This document shows positions 1 through 8,751 of a DNA stretch of 30,672 nt, in pieces. The translations under genes and the position numbers were made by a program. The notes under the pieces are model-generated. The model had not been told where the DNA came from. It searched no databases and worked only from the letters and a program-made list of their open reading frames with translations. Numbering within the stretch: position 1 is the first letter of the stretch; each line of letters begins with the position of its first letter. Origin of the DNA: a virus; IMG/VR virus record IMGVR_UViG_3300032288_001794, positions 1 through 30,672 of that record; one strand, written 5' to 3'.

Positions 1-97
1 CTTTTGCGCACACCTACGCAGTTGGGTTGTTTCTGGGTTAGTCTTGTAAGGCGATGTGTGGCGTTCTAACGGACTTTGAGCAAAGGGATGGTGTGTT

Positions 98-544
98 TTG
101 GCTAATCAACCTAAGCCTGCCGAATTGAGGCTGTTGCAGGGCAATCCTGGCAAGCGGCCTATTCGCACTAACGATGGCATTGCGCCACTTGAATACGGTT
201 ACCGTGAACCGTTGAGGCCGTTGGGTGAACACGGGAAAGTGTTTTGGGATTCGGTGTTTGGTGTTGGCGAGTTGTGGATCAGCATTAAGACTGACACTCA
301 GCTGGTGCAGTTGATTGCTGAACAGATTGACCGGCGCGAAACTTTGCGCGACTATGTGGCGGCTCATCCTGACGAGTGGCACATGACTAAGCAGCTGAAT
401 GATGTTGAGATGTTGATTGTGAAGAACCTGAGCCTGCTTGGGTTCACACCGGCTGACCGAACCAGGCTTGGTCTTATCAGCACGAAGACTAAATCGAAGT
501 TGGAAGAGCTGATGGCGTTGAAGGCTAAGAAGCAAGATGGGTAG
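98..544 (+). CDS. Terminase small subunit (P27-like)
   Basis: Predicted DNA-recognition subunit of the packaging motor, which would bind the cos or pac region and bring in the large subunit. The 148-residue product opens with a stretch containing KPAELRLLQGNPGKRP, typical of P27-family small terminases, followed by helical sequence ending in a Lys-rich tail. I chose the TTG at 98 because AAAGGGA lies just upstream (82-88) and the family motif starts six residues in; no ATG or GTG fits this frame. The 3' end overlaps the ATG of the large terminase by eight bases, so the two are probably translationally coupled. Position and family agree well; the exact DNA site bound is not visible. Confidence 0.85.
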   Translation: MANQPKPAELRLLQGNPGKRPIRTNDGIAPLEYGYREPLRPLGEHGKVFWDSVFGVGELWISIKTDTQLVQLIAEQIDRRETLRDYVAAHPDEWHMTKQLNDVEMLIVKNLSLLGFTPADRTRLGLISTKTKSKLEELMALKAKKQDG

Positions 545-2051
545 TTGGCCACCAGCCTGGGTCACACCGGTTGACCAGGTGTCGATGGATCGTGGCGATG
601 GCGAGTTCGCTGGTTTGTTTGCTGAGGCGTTTGGGTCTGTTGGTAAGGATGGCATTGCTGGCCGTGCTGGTGATGCGTTGCGCCTTCGCGACTGGCAGAA
701 GGAACTGCTGAAACGCCTTTATGCGCGAGATGCCGATGGTGGTTTAGAAGCGCAGATTGCTTTGATTGGGATGCCGCGAAAGAACGGCAAGTCGGCGTTG
801 TCTTCGGCTGCCATTGGGTTGTATTCGCTTCTAGGCGAGGGCATCAACGGTGGCGAGGTGATTGCTGTCGCGGCTGAAAAGGAACAGGCCAGAATCGTGT
901 TCGGTGAAGCAAAGCGCATGGTTGAGCGCAGTGAACTCAAAGACATGGTGCAGATTTACAAGGACTCAATCTTTGTGCCTGAAACTAACAGCGTGTTTCG
1001 CGTGGTCAGTGCGGAGGCGTATTCAAAAGAAGGTCTGAACCCTAGCCGTGTGATTATGGATGAGTTACACGCGCACCAGAGTCGTGAACTGTTTGATGTG
1101 TTTTCGTTGGCTATGGGTAACCGTGGCAAGATTGGCCAGCTCGTTGCGATCACGACTGCTGGTGTGAAGTCGGATGCCACCGGTCAGGACTCAATCGCCT
1201 ATTCGCTATATCAATACGGCAAGAGAGTTGCCACAGGCGAAATCGTTGACCCTAACTTCTTCATGGCCTGGTGGGAAGCACAACCCGAAGCCGACCACCG
1301 ATTGCCTGCAACTTGGGAATCAGCGAACCCTGGCTTCGATGACATTGTGAGCCGCGCCGACTTCGAATCGGCTGTGAAGCGCACACCAGAAGCCGAGTTC
1401 CGCACTAAGCGTTTGAATCAGTGGGTTAGTTCGCAGCTGTCGTGGTTGCCGTCAGGTGTTTGGGAAGGGTTGGCTGACCCTCGCGAACTTGACCCAGATG
1501 ATGAGTATGTGTTGGGTTTCGATGGTTCGTTCTCAGGTGACACCACGGCCATCATCGGTTGCACTATCCCAACGGCTGAGAAACCTGCTTATGTGTTCAT
1601 GGTGAAGGCTTGGGAAAAGCCTGTGGGTGCTGACGATAGTTGGCGTGTTGAGATTCAGGAAGCCGAGAACGAGATTCTCGCGTTCTGTGCCGCGTATAAA
1701 GTGCGCGAAGTTGTCTGCGACCCGTTCAGGTGGCAGCGTTCAATGGAAGTTTTACAAGATCAAGGAGTGCCGATTGTTGAATATCCTACGACTTCTGCTA
1801 GGCGCATGGTTACAGCTTGCGCGAAGTTTTATGATGCGGTCACGGAAGCGCGACTGACTAATGATGGTGACCCGATGGTGTCGCGCCATTTCACTAACGC
1901 TGTGACTAAGGCCGACAACCTGGGTGTGCGAATCGTCAAAGAGAATCGCAACAGTAATCGCAGGATTGACTGTGCTGTTGCTGCCATTGCCGCGTATGAC
2001 CGTGCCTCGGCTAAACTAGAAGCACAGGTTATACCTGAGTTCTTTATGTGA
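537..2051 (+). CDS. Terminase large subunit
   Basis: ATP-driven DNA translocase and headful or cos nuclease of the packaging motor. The 504-residue protein has the normal two-domain layout. The N-terminal ATPase shows a Walker A-like MPRKNGKS (79-86), a Walker B VIMDE (172-176) and an ITTAG coupling motif (205-209). The C-terminal RNase H-like nuclease shows the acidic positions GFDGS (Asp329), VVCDP (Asp395) and RRIDCA (Asp478). Length is usual for Terminase_1-type actinophage proteins. The ATG at 537 overlaps the stop of the small subunit. Nothing appears truncated. Identification is firm; the end type (cos or pac) cannot be read from the protein. Confidence 0.96.
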   Translation: MGSWPPAWVTPVDQVSMDRGDGEFAGLFAEAFGSVGKDGIAGRAGDALRLRDWQKELLKRLYARDADGGLEAQIALIGMPRKNGKSALSSAAIGLYSLLGEGINGGEVIAVAAEKEQARIVFGEAKRMVERSELKDMVQIYKDSIFVPETNSVFRVVSAEAYSKEGLNPSRVIMDELHAHQSRELFDVFSLAMGNRGKIGQLVAITTAGVKSDATGQDSIAYSLYQYGKRVATGEIVDPNFFMAWWEAQPEADHRLPATWESANPGFDDIVSRADFESAVKRTPEAEFRTKRLNQWVSSQLSWLPSGVWEGLADPRELDPDDEYVLGFDGSFSGDTTAIIGCTIPTAEKPAYVFMVKAWEKPVGADDSWRVEIQEAENEILAFCAAYKVREVVCDPFRWQRSMEVLQDQGVPIVEYPTTSARRMVTACAKFYDAVTEARLTNDGDPMVSRHFTNAVTKADNLGVRIVKENRNSNRRIDCAVAAIAAYDRASAKLEAQVIPEFFM

Positions 2052-2061
2052 AGGCGTGTAG

Positions 2062-2202
2062 ATGATTGCCACAATTTTTCAGGCTGCTGGTGCAGCACTA
2101 ATCGCTATCGGTGTTGGCGTTGTGTTTCCGCCGTTGGGTGTTGTTGTTGCCGGTGTCGGCGTGTTGTTGTTTGGTTTGGCGATTGAGCGAGGTCAGAAGT
2201 AA
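2062..2202 (+). CDS. Small membrane protein, unknown role
   Basis: A 46-residue product, MIATIFQAAGAALIAIGVGV..., almost entirely hydrophobic until a short charged tail (IERGQK). It can form one long or two short membrane segments with a PP turn in the middle. Its stop overlaps the portal ATG (TAATG at 2200-2204), which supports it as a real translated gene coupled to the portal. Small membrane proteins between TerL and portal occur in other actinophages, but I know of no assigned function. Something acting at the host membrane is only a guess. Confidence 0.65.
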   Translation: MIATIFQAAGAALIAIGVGVVFPPLGVVVAGVGVLLFGLAIERGQK

Positions 2203-3530
2203 TGCTGAATAAGTTGTTTGAGCAGAGGGCTATCAGTTTTCAGACTGTTTGGGGTTCGGGCATTGAGCCTGGCATTGAGTCGAACGCTGGTGTTGCTATC
2301 AATGGGCAGAACGCTTTTGAGATTGTCGCGTTCTTTTCAGCTGTGTCACTTATCAGCGACACGATCAGCACCTTGCCTTGTGATGCGTTTATTCGCATTG
2401 ATGGTGACCGTCAACCGTATCGGCCGAAGCCTAGTTGGGTTGAGCAGCCTGATGTGGACACGACCAGACAGGCGCACTATGGCGCGTTAGTGACTTCGTT
2501 GCTGGTTTATGGCAACAGTTACACGCGCGTATTCCGTGACCGTAACGGTGAGGTTGTGAACCTTGTGGTTCTTGACCCGACCACCGTTGAGGTGAAGCGC
2601 AACAGCATTGGTCGCAAGACTTTTGTGGTGACTGGTGAGAACAAGACTTTGACCAGCGATGAGGTTATTCACATCATTGATTTGGCTGAACCTGGTTCTC
2701 TAACTGGCATTGCTCGTGTGACCAAGTTGAAGGATGCGCTTGGTGTGGCTTCGGCTTTGCAGTTGTATGCGGCTAGGTTCTTTGGTCAGGGTGCGACTAC
2801 TCAGGGTGTTATTGAGTTCCCTGGTGCGTTGACTGCTGAACAGGCTAAGAACCTTGTTGACGGTTTTGATTCGCGTCACCGTGGTTGGCGTAAAGCTCAC
2901 AAGACTGGTGTGTTGTCGGGTGGCGCACAATACAAGCCGACTAGCGTTCCTAACGATCAGGCTCAGTTCTTGGATTCTCGCAGGTTCGCTGTTGAGGAGA
3001 TGGCTCGTGCGTTCAACATTCCTTTGCACATGATGGGTATTCCTGGCACGGCCAGTTATGCCAGCGTTGAGCAGAACAACTTGCAGTTCATTTCGCACAC
3101 GCTCAGACCGATTCTCGAAAAGATTGAATGGAGTTACAGCAGACTGTTGCCGACACCGGCAGCGTTCATCAAGTTCAACTTCAACGCTTTGTTGCGTGGC
3201 GATTTGCAGTCGCGCATGACCTCTTATTCGATTGGCACTCAGGCTGGTGTCATGTCGGTCAACGATGTGCGCCGACTAGAAGACTTGTCACCTGTTGAAG
3301 AAGGCAACCAGCACCGTGTTCCGTTGGCCAACATTGCGTTGACTCAGACGGCCATCGTGGAAGAAGAAAAGTTGGTCAAGATGGCGCAGATGCTTATTCA
3401 GGTTGGTTTCGACCCTGCTGAAACTTTGGCTGCGCTTGATTTGCCTACGATTGCTCACACAGGCGTTCCTTCGACTCAGCTGCAACCTGTTGCACAGATT
3501 GACCCGACAGCACCAGGCACGGTCTACTAA
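2202..3530 (+). CDS. Portal protein (HK97 family)
   Basis: Forms the dodecameric ring at the capsid vertex through which DNA enters and leaves. The 442-residue protein resembles HK97-type portals (Phage_portal): an N-terminal wing region with DTISTLPCDAFIR, a central region with YGNSYTRVFRDRNG, and the conserved crown and stem region around AFNIPLHMMGIPG, then ASVEQNNLQFISHTLRPI. It follows the terminase genes and precedes the protease, the expected head order. The start overlaps the stop of the upstream small gene, and the stop overlaps the next ATG. The C-terminal tail is Pro/Thr-rich and probably flexible. Confidence 0.94.
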   Translation: MLNKLFEQRAISFQTVWGSGIEPGIESNAGVAINGQNAFEIVAFFSAVSLISDTISTLPCDAFIRIDGDRQPYRPKPSWVEQPDVDTTRQAHYGALVTSLLVYGNSYTRVFRDRNGEVVNLVVLDPTTVEVKRNSIGRKTFVVTGENKTLTSDEVIHIIDLAEPGSLTGIARVTKLKDALGVASALQLYAARFFGQGATTQGVIEFPGALTAEQAKNLVDGFDSRHRGWRKAHKTGVLSGGAQYKPTSVPNDQAQFLDSRRFAVEEMARAFNIPLHMMGIPGTASYASVEQNNLQFISHTLRPILEKIEWSYSRLLPTPAAFIKFNFNALLRGDLQSRMTSYSIGTQAGVMSVNDVRRLEDLSPVEEGNQHRVPLANIALTQTAIVEEEKLVKMAQMLIQVGFDPAETLAALDLPTIAHTGVPSTQLQPVAQIDPTAPGTVY

Positions 3531-3799
3531 TGGCAGTAAAGACCTACGGTTTTGACTTGGTGCAGAATGTTCGCACTTTGGTTGTTGGGGCTAGTTCTTC
3601 GGTTCAGCATGTTAGCATCCACAATCACGAACACAGCCTGAATAAAGAGATTTTCATTGGTGGTGCTGATGTGACTGTTGATAACGGTATGCATGCTGTT
3701 GCCACTGCTACTAGCACGGTTCAACTGTTGCCTGGTGATGAGTTATTTGCGATTACTTCGGACACTGGTTGCAATCTGAGAATTTTGGTGGTGCGCTGA
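3530..3799 (+). CDS. Small protein between portal and protease
   Basis: The 89-residue product is rich in beta-forming Val, Thr and Ser and lacks membrane segments or cysteine motifs. A pattern such as NKEIFIGGADVTVDNGMHA followed by a segment on binding or presentation strands (QLLPGDELFAI) looks like a small beta-sandwich, as in head-decoration or virion accessory proteins. It begins at ATG overlapping the portal stop and ends overlapping the protease ATG (TGATG), so it sits inside the tightly coupled head operon. I do not recognise a named family. A virion structural or decoration role is inferred from place and composition only. Confidence 0.75.
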   Translation: MAVKTYGFDLVQNVRTLVVGASSSVQHVSIHNHEHSLNKEIFIGGADVTVDNGMHAVATATSTVQLLPGDELFAITSDTGCNLRILVVR

Positions 3800-5313
3800 T
3801 GCCGTATTTCATTGCTAAGGATCGTGTTGGCTGCGAGTCGGGTTGGGCTGTTGTTGATGAAGCCGGTGACTTGGTTGCCTGCCATGACAGCAAACAGGGC
3901 GCAATTGATAACGCTGTTGCTTTGAGCATCGCCACGGATGAACCTTTTGAGGGTGAACGCGCAGCTCTTGGCAGTTTGCTTGTGGGCGATTATGTGACTT
4001 GGGAAGTTGATGGCGAAACTTTGACCGGTGAGATTTATTCGGTTGAGGGTGACACGGCTCAGGTGAAGATTTATGAGGACATGGGTGGCTTCTTTGTTGA
4101 GTCTGTTCTAATCAGCACCGTGCCTGTGGCTGACTTGACTCGTATTGCTGAACCCGAAATGTTTGGCGATGAAGATGAAGATGAAGACCGTGCAATAAAC
4201 CAGGAAGCACCTGCATACATGAGAGCAGCCGCGCGGCGTGGCCTTGAATACTATGAGCAGGGTTTGGCTGGTGACGGTCTTGTGGATCGCACTGTGCGTG
4301 AAGCGCGTGACATGGCTGAGGGTCGTGTGAGCGATGACAAGTGGGTTCGCATTGCGGCGTGGATTGCTAGACACATGGGCGATTTAGATTCGCCTGATGC
4401 TGACCCTTCTTCTGACAACTATCCTTCGGCTGGTGTGGTTGCGCATTTGTTGTGGGGCAGTGGGCCAGGTAAGAGAGCTGCTGAACGCACTATGGCTTAT
4501 GCAGAATCGGTGGTTGCTAGAATTGAAGCAGAGCAAGAAAGAGATGCTATGACTGTTGATGTTCGTTCTAAGTGGGTTGATGTTGCTCACAGAATCAAGG
4601 CGCAGATTGAGGGCGGCACGGTTGAGCCTCGCACTAAGCCTGAGCCTGAGCAGCGTGTCAATGTCACAGATTTTGAGATTCGTGAAACACCTGCTGGCAT
4701 GACCTTTACTGGTTACGCTGCCGTGTTCAACAGCGACAGTGTGCCGTTGCCGTTCATTGAGCGCATCGCGCCTGGCGCGTTCAAGCGTTCGTTGCAGTCG
4801 CGCAACGAGGTCAAACTGTTGTGGAATCACGATGCTGGTGAGCCTTTGGCTTCGGTTCGTGGTGGCACTTTGAAACTGACTGAGGATGAGCGTGGTTTGA
4901 AGGTCGAAGCGACCCTGGCAAACACAACTCGTGGCCGTGATGTCAGCGAACTAATCAGGTCTAAGACCGTGGACAGCATGAGTTTTGGCTTCTCGGTTAT
5001 CAAGGATTCTTGGTCGGGCGATGTGCGAACCCTACAAGCCGTGCGTTTGTTTGAGGTCAGCATTGTCAGCTCACCAGCCTACGAAGGCACGGCTGGCACA
5101 GTGGCAGTCAGATCAACAACCGGCATCGATGCCGACCAGTTGGCTGATGCGCTAATGCGTTTGGAATCGGGCGAAGACCTAGACCCGACACAGGCAACAC
5201 TCATCACCGATGTTGTGTCGAAACTGACCAAGACCGAAGAAGTGCAAGAAGTTCAGGGTGACATTCTCGCCTTGAAGAAGAAGAAACTAGACCTGCTAAT
5301 GAAGGACATCTAA
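3799..5313 (+). CDS. Multidomain prohead protease (S78)
   Basis: Matures the procapsid by cleaving the scaffold region of the capsid protein. I start at ATG 3799 (TGATG with the previous stop), not the upstream TTG at 3769. In the 504 residues I see: an N-terminal domain (1-50, GCESGWAVVDEAG); an SH3/Tudor-like beta domain (57-115); an acidic linker (DEDEDED 124-130); a helical domain (139-245, AAARRGLEYYEQG and VVAHLLWGSGPGKR), known to me from actinophage head proteins; then the Peptidase_S78 fold (288-440) with likely triad His344 (LWNHD), Ser395 (SMSFGF) and Glu419 (LFEVS). The C-terminal tail is charged and ends in a Lys-rich helix. The extra domains make it far longer than the roughly 200-residue stand-alone proteases. 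Confidence 0.9.
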   Translation: MPYFIAKDRVGCESGWAVVDEAGDLVACHDSKQGAIDNAVALSIATDEPFEGERAALGSLLVGDYVTWEVDGETLTGEIYSVEGDTAQVKIYEDMGGFFVESVLISTVPVADLTRIAEPEMFGDEDEDEDRAINQEAPAYMRAAARRGLEYYEQGLAGDGLVDRTVREARDMAEGRVSDDKWVRIAAWIARHMGDLDSPDADPSSDNYPSAGVVAHLLWGSGPGKRAAERTMAYAESVVARIEAEQERDAMTVDVRSKWVDVAHRIKAQIEGGTVEPRTKPEPEQRVNVTDFEIRETPAGMTFTGYAAVFNSDSVPLPFIERIAPGAFKRSLQSRNEVKLLWNHDAGEPLASVRGGTLKLTEDERGLKVEATLANTTRGRDVSELIRSKTVDSMSFGFSVIKDSWSGDVRTLQAVRLFEVSIVSSPAYEGTAGTVAVRSTTGIDADQLADALMRLESGEDLDPTQATLITDVVSKLTKTEEVQEVQGDILALKKKKLDLLMKDI

Positions 5314-5471
5314 TGCCAACCAAAGAAGAATACGAAATTGCAATAAAGGTAATCAACGAGATTGCTGGTTCACCTGACAGCGGCATTATTGCCGAATTGG
5401 TGAAGGACATTGCATCGGCATCAGCACCGGCCAAAGAAGTTCGTGTGACTGAGGCAAAAGAAACTCGTTAA
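5313..5471 (+). CDS. Small hypothetical head-operon protein
   Basis: A 52-residue product (MPTKEEYEIAIKVINEIAG...) that starts by overlapping the protease stop (TAATG at 5311-5315) and ends just before a strong terminator. It is charged, mostly helical, and has an Ala-rich middle and a Lys/Arg/Glu tail. No motif is recognised. The coupling overlap and position at the end of the first head transcript support translation. It could be a small scaffold or chaperone partner for the protease or capsid, but that is speculation. Confidence 0.6.
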   Translation: MPTKEEYEIAIKVINEIAGSPDSGIIAELVKDIASASAPAKEVRVTEAKETR

Positions 5472-5486
5472 ATCGTAGTTCTTTTA

Positions 5487-5528
5487 CCCTGCTGGTTTTC
5501 TTACCCTTTACCGGCAGGGGTTTTCTTT
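5487..5528 (+). terminator. Rho-independent terminator before capsid gene
   Basis: CCCTGCTGG (5487-5495) pairs over nine positions, one of them T-G, with CCGGCAGGG (5511-5519). The loop is 15 nt and a T-rich tract follows (5521-5529). It ends the terminase-portal-protease transcript. The remaining 5529-5643 holds no gene, only the capsid leader; I find no convincing -35/-10 pair there, although a separate capsid promoter would be expected. Confidence 0.8.
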
Positions 5529-5643
5529 TACGCCGTTATATTGCGTTTACTAAACTTATTCACAGGTTCAGCGTTAGCGCGGCCATTCTGTTCTGTGTCA
5601 TTCACGGCAGGTTTCCCTAATCCCTAAATTGAAAGGACATTTC

Positions 5644-6795
5644 ATGTCTGAATTTATCAAGGGTCAGGCTGAAGTTCGCAACAACCTAGTTGCTCAGATG
5701 CGCGAAGTCATTGATCTCGCAGAGTCAGAGAAGCGCGGGCTAACTTCAGAAGACCTACAAAAGATTGACCGTATCGAAGCTGACATTGCACAGCGCGATG
5801 CTGCTATTGCTACTGCTCAGAAGGTTGCACAGCGTTCGGCTGAGGCCGCTGAGTCTGCTGGTTCGTTTGCACCAGAAGTTGCGCCTGCTTCTTCTGAGGC
5901 TGATGTTCTTCGCGCGATTGCTCGTGGTGAGGTTCGTTCACACGAGTTCATGCGCGAAACTCGTGCGCCGCTAGTTCCTTCTAGCAACACCGTTCCAACC
6001 TCGTTCTATGACCAGGTTTTCCAGATTGCAACTCTTGTTGGCCCAATGCTTCAGACTTCTGAGGTGTTCAACACTGCATCAGGTGAGAACCTAGTTATCC
6101 CAACCGTTACTGCAATCAGCACTTCTGGTTCAGTTGCAGCTGCTGGAACTATCTCGGAGTCAAACCCAACCTTCTCATCAATCACTCTTGGCGCAGTCAA
6201 GTATGGTGCGCTGGTGAACTTGGCTAACGAATTGGTCACCGATGCCGGATTTAACATCACCGGATATGTGGCACAACAGCTCGGCCAGAGCCTCGGTGTT
6301 CAGGCTAACACTGCACTAACTGACAAGTTGGTTGCTGCTGCTGGTTCAGTTGTCACTGGTGGCACTGGTGTTTCTGGTGCGTTCACCTACGAGAACCTGA
6401 TTGACCTCGTTTACGGCATCGCAGATGGCGCACGAGTTCTTCCAGGCCTCGGCTTCATGATGGCTAAGAGCGGTATCGCTGCTGCTCGTAAGCTAAAGGA
6501 TGGCGCAGGAAACTACATCTGGCTAGACAACGCTGTTAACGGTCAGCCTGCACAGCTCCTTGGCTATCCAGTGTTTGAGAACCCTGCAATTCCGGCCGTT
6601 GGCACTGGAAACAAGTCGGTTCTTATGGGACATTTGCCGTCATTTAAGGCGAGGGTCGCCGGTGGCGTGCAGGTGGCCTCGTCTACCGATTTCAATTTCA
6701 ACACCGATGTGACCAGCTACAGGGGCCTCATTCGCGTTGATGGTGGACTCACAATTCCTAGCCACATCGGCTTCTTCAAGGGTGGCGCAAGCTAA
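5644..6795 (+). CDS. Major capsid protein (HK97 fold)
   Basis: Main shell protein of the icosahedral head. The 383-residue product starts at ATG 5644, seven bases after the strong ribosome site GAAAGGA (5631-5637). Residues 1-75 form a charged coiled coil (VRNNLVAQMREVIDLAESEKRG...) like the HK97 delta domain that acts as internal scaffold. The shell domain follows from about residue 110, with LVPSSNTVPTSFYDQVF, ENLVIPTVT and a C-terminal RGLIRVDGGLTI strand typical of HK97-fold capsids. The upstream protease probably cuts near residues 100-115. The gene is bracketed by terminators (5487-5528 and 6819-6852), giving a single-gene unit suited to high expression. Confidence 0.93.
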   Translation: MSEFIKGQAEVRNNLVAQMREVIDLAESEKRGLTSEDLQKIDRIEADIAQRDAAIATAQKVAQRSAEAAESAGSFAPEVAPASSEADVLRAIARGEVRSHEFMRETRAPLVPSSNTVPTSFYDQVFQIATLVGPMLQTSEVFNTASGENLVIPTVTAISTSGSVAAAGTISESNPTFSSITLGAVKYGALVNLANELVTDAGFNITGYVAQQLGQSLGVQANTALTDKLVAAAGSVVTGGTGVSGAFTYENLIDLVYGIADGARVLPGLGFMMAKSGIAAARKLKDGAGNYIWLDNAVNGQPAQLLGYPVFENPAIPAVGTGNKSVLMGHLPSFKARVAGGVQVASSTDFNFNTDVTSYRGLIRVDGGLTIPSHIGFFKGGAS

Positions 6796-6818
6796 TCTCG
6801 AAGTTCTAAACTGGAAGA

Positions 6819-6852
6819 CCCTCAGAGCGCGTAGACTCTGGGGGTTTTCCTT
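6819..6852 (+). terminator. Terminator after major capsid gene
   Basis: CCCTCAGAG (6819-6827) pairs with CTCTGGGGG (6836-6844), nine pairs with one T-G, around an 8-nt loop, followed by TTTTCCTTT. It lies 24 bases after the capsid stop and separates the capsid gene from the glycosyltransferase module. Confidence 0.8.
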
Positions 6853-6895
6853 TGCCTGTTGTATTCTGTTAGCACCTTCTACGACAGGAATAAAA

Positions 6896-8107
6896 ATGGG
6901 TAAATCTGGCAATCCGGCTAAGGGTAGTTTGCGCGGCATTGTTTCGTGGTTCAGTAATTCGCCAACGGCTACGACTGGTTACGGTATGCAGTCGAACCAG
7001 GTGTTGAATCGGATGATCCGTGACGGTTTAGATGTTGCTGTGTTGAGCAACTATGGCCGCGAAGGTGTGAACGGCACTTGGGCTAGTGACCACGGTGTTG
7101 TGCCTGAGTATGCGCGCGGTGCTGAACCCTATTCGCAGGATGTTACGCCGCTGAATCATTTGCATCATGTGGCCGCCGTAGAGAAGAAGAAGGGCAAGTT
7201 GCCAAATGTTTTGGTGACTCTTTACGATGTCTGGATTTTGCGTGGCGATAAGTATGCCGATCTAAACATTGCTTCGTGGACACCGATTGACCACAACCCG
7301 ATTCCGCCTTTGGTGTTGGAGTGGTGCAAGCGGCCTAATGTGACACCGATTGCGATGAGTCGTTGGGGTCAGGCGCAGTTGGCTAAGTATGGTGTTGAGG
7401 CTGAGTTTGTGCCTCACGCTGTTGAGCCGGTGTTCAAGCCGACCTTCTATGTTGACAACCAGCCTGTGCGCGATTACATGGGGTTGACGGATGACAACTT
7501 TATTGTGGGCATGAACTTTGCGAATAAGGCTTCGGGTGCGATTCATAGGAAGGCTGTGGCTGAGGCGTTCTTGGCGTTCTCAATCTTTGCGAAGGATAAG
7601 CCTGATGCTGTGTTGTATTTGCATACGGACATGTTCGGGTCGTTTGGTGGTTGGAAGTTAGACCAGTTGTTGACCAGCTGTGGTTTGCAACGCAGTCAGG
7701 TTGTGTTCTGCGATCAGGTGTCTTATCGTTATGGCTATTCGCAGGAACATTTGGCGGCGTTTTATACGGCGATGGATGTTTACCTGGGCATTAGTTATGG
7801 TGAGGGTTTTGGTGTTGGCACGGTTGAGGCGCAGGCTTGTGGCACACCGGTTGTCGTGTCGGACATTTGTGCCAGCACGGAGTTGTGTGGCGATGGTTGG
7901 CTGATTGAGTGTCAGCCGTTGTGGGATGAGGCGCAGAAGTCTTGGTTTAGTGTGCCGAACATTCCGCAGACTGTAGCGGCGTTGCAAGCTGCTTATGACA
8001 GGCCGCGTGGCAAGTCGCAGAAGGCGATTGATTTTGCTGAAGGTTTTGGTGCTGAGAAGGTTTGGCGCGAACACTGGTTGCCGGTGTTGAAGAAGATTTT
8101 GCGATGA
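6896..8107 (+). CDS. Glycosyltransferase, GT4-like (GT-B fold)
   Basis: Probably transfers a sugar from an activated donor to an acceptor that cannot be named. I take ATG 6896, five bases after AGGAA, giving 403 residues; the longer frame reading back to 6737 would cross a terminator and the capsid gene. The N-terminal Rossmann half has SWFSNSPTATTGYGMQSN (17-34), like GT-B acceptor domains. The C-terminal donor domain carries YGEGFGVGTVEAQACGTP with the EX7E pair Glu303 and Glu311, typical of GT4. The stop overlaps the ATG of the next glycosyltransferase (ATGA). It is first in a three-gene sugar module placed between capsid and connector genes. Targets could be virion proteins or cell-wall sugars. 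Confidence 0.85.
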   Translation: MGKSGNPAKGSLRGIVSWFSNSPTATTGYGMQSNQVLNRMIRDGLDVAVLSNYGREGVNGTWASDHGVVPEYARGAEPYSQDVTPLNHLHHVAAVEKKKGKLPNVLVTLYDVWILRGDKYADLNIASWTPIDHNPIPPLVLEWCKRPNVTPIAMSRWGQAQLAKYGVEAEFVPHAVEPVFKPTFYVDNQPVRDYMGLTDDNFIVGMNFANKASGAIHRKAVAEAFLAFSIFAKDKPDAVLYLHTDMFGSFGGWKLDQLLTSCGLQRSQVVFCDQVSYRYGYSQEHLAAFYTAMDVYLGISYGEGFGVGTVEAQACGTPVVVSDICASTELCGDGWLIECQPLWDEAQKSWFSVPNIPQTVAALQAAYDRPRGKSQKAIDFAEGFGAEKVWREHWLPVLKKILR

Positions 8108-8751
8108 TTCCTGTTTTGGGGTTTTGCACTCTGAAACGATTTGATTTGGCTGAACGGCTTCTTGCCAGCATCGACTATCCTGTTGAGCATTTGGTGGTGG
8201 TCAACAATTCGGGAACACGAACCTGGCAACCTACAAAGCCTGAGCTGGTGCAGAACTTGTGGCACATCGAAGTTCCGTTCGGGCTTGGGTTGGTGGGTGC
8301 TTGGAATCTGATTGTGAAGGCCACACCGTATGCGCCATATTGGGTGCTGGTGAATGATGATGCTTGGTTTGAGCCTGGGCAGATGGCGAACATTCCCGAT
8401 CAGGTTGACACGCAGGCGTTGAACTTTTTGGACATTGTGCCGCAGTGGTCGGGTGTGGTGTTTGGTGAGGGCATGGTTGAGAAGGTTGGGCTTTATGATG
8501 AGAACTTTTATCCGTTGTATTTTGACGATAATGATTTGGAACGCCGCGTTGATTTGGCTGCCGTGAGCAAGAAAACTATTGCCTGCAAAATGGGTCACGA
8601 TAACAGTTCTACGCTTCATAGCGGCTTCCAAAATGTGAACTCGGTGTCATACAGCAGGAATCAAAGTTTGTGGGCTGAGAACGCCGCACAAGGCCGTATA
8701 ACGGCAAATGCGTGGACACTACAAACACGAAGGGCAAATCGATGGGATTGA
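8104..8751 (+). CDS. Glycosyltransferase, GT2-like (GT-A fold)
   Basis: A 215-residue GT-A-type enzyme, overlapping its upstream partner by four bases. The fold begins MIPVLGFCTLKRFDLAERLL, has the nucleotide-binding-like VVVNNSG (31-37), the metal-site NDD within YWVLVNDDAWFEPG (79-92), and a later GLYDENFYPLYFDDNDLERR (129-148), where an Asp-rich stretch is usual for the acceptor or base region of GT2 enzymes. It is shorter than many GT2 proteins, lacking a large C-terminal acceptor domain. The downstream nucleotidyltransferase overlaps its last ten bases. It probably adds a sugar in the same pathway as the GT4-like enzyme; donor and acceptor are not visible. Confidence 0.8.
   Translation: MIPVLGFCTLKRFDLAERLLASIDYPVEHLVVVNNSGTRTWQPTKPELVQNLWHIEVPFGLGLVGAWNLIVKATPYAPYWVLVNDDAWFEPGQMANIPDQVDTQALNFLDIVPQWSGVVFGEGMVEKVGLYDENFYPLYFDDNDLERRVDLAAVSKKTIACKMGHDNSSTLHSGFQNVNSVSYSRNQSLWAENAAQGRITANAWTLQTRRANRWD

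Noticed and set aside
3769-3798. TTG start of the protease
   Set aside because: ATG 3799 gives the usual TGATG overlap and a family-like N-terminus.
6737-6895. N-terminal extension of the GT4-like protein
   Set aside because: It crosses the capsid gene end and a terminator, and a good ribosome site lies before ATG 6896.
7993-8631. A 212-residue - strand frame opposite the glycosyltransferases
   Set aside because: No domain pattern; it mirrors the codon bias of the + strand genes.
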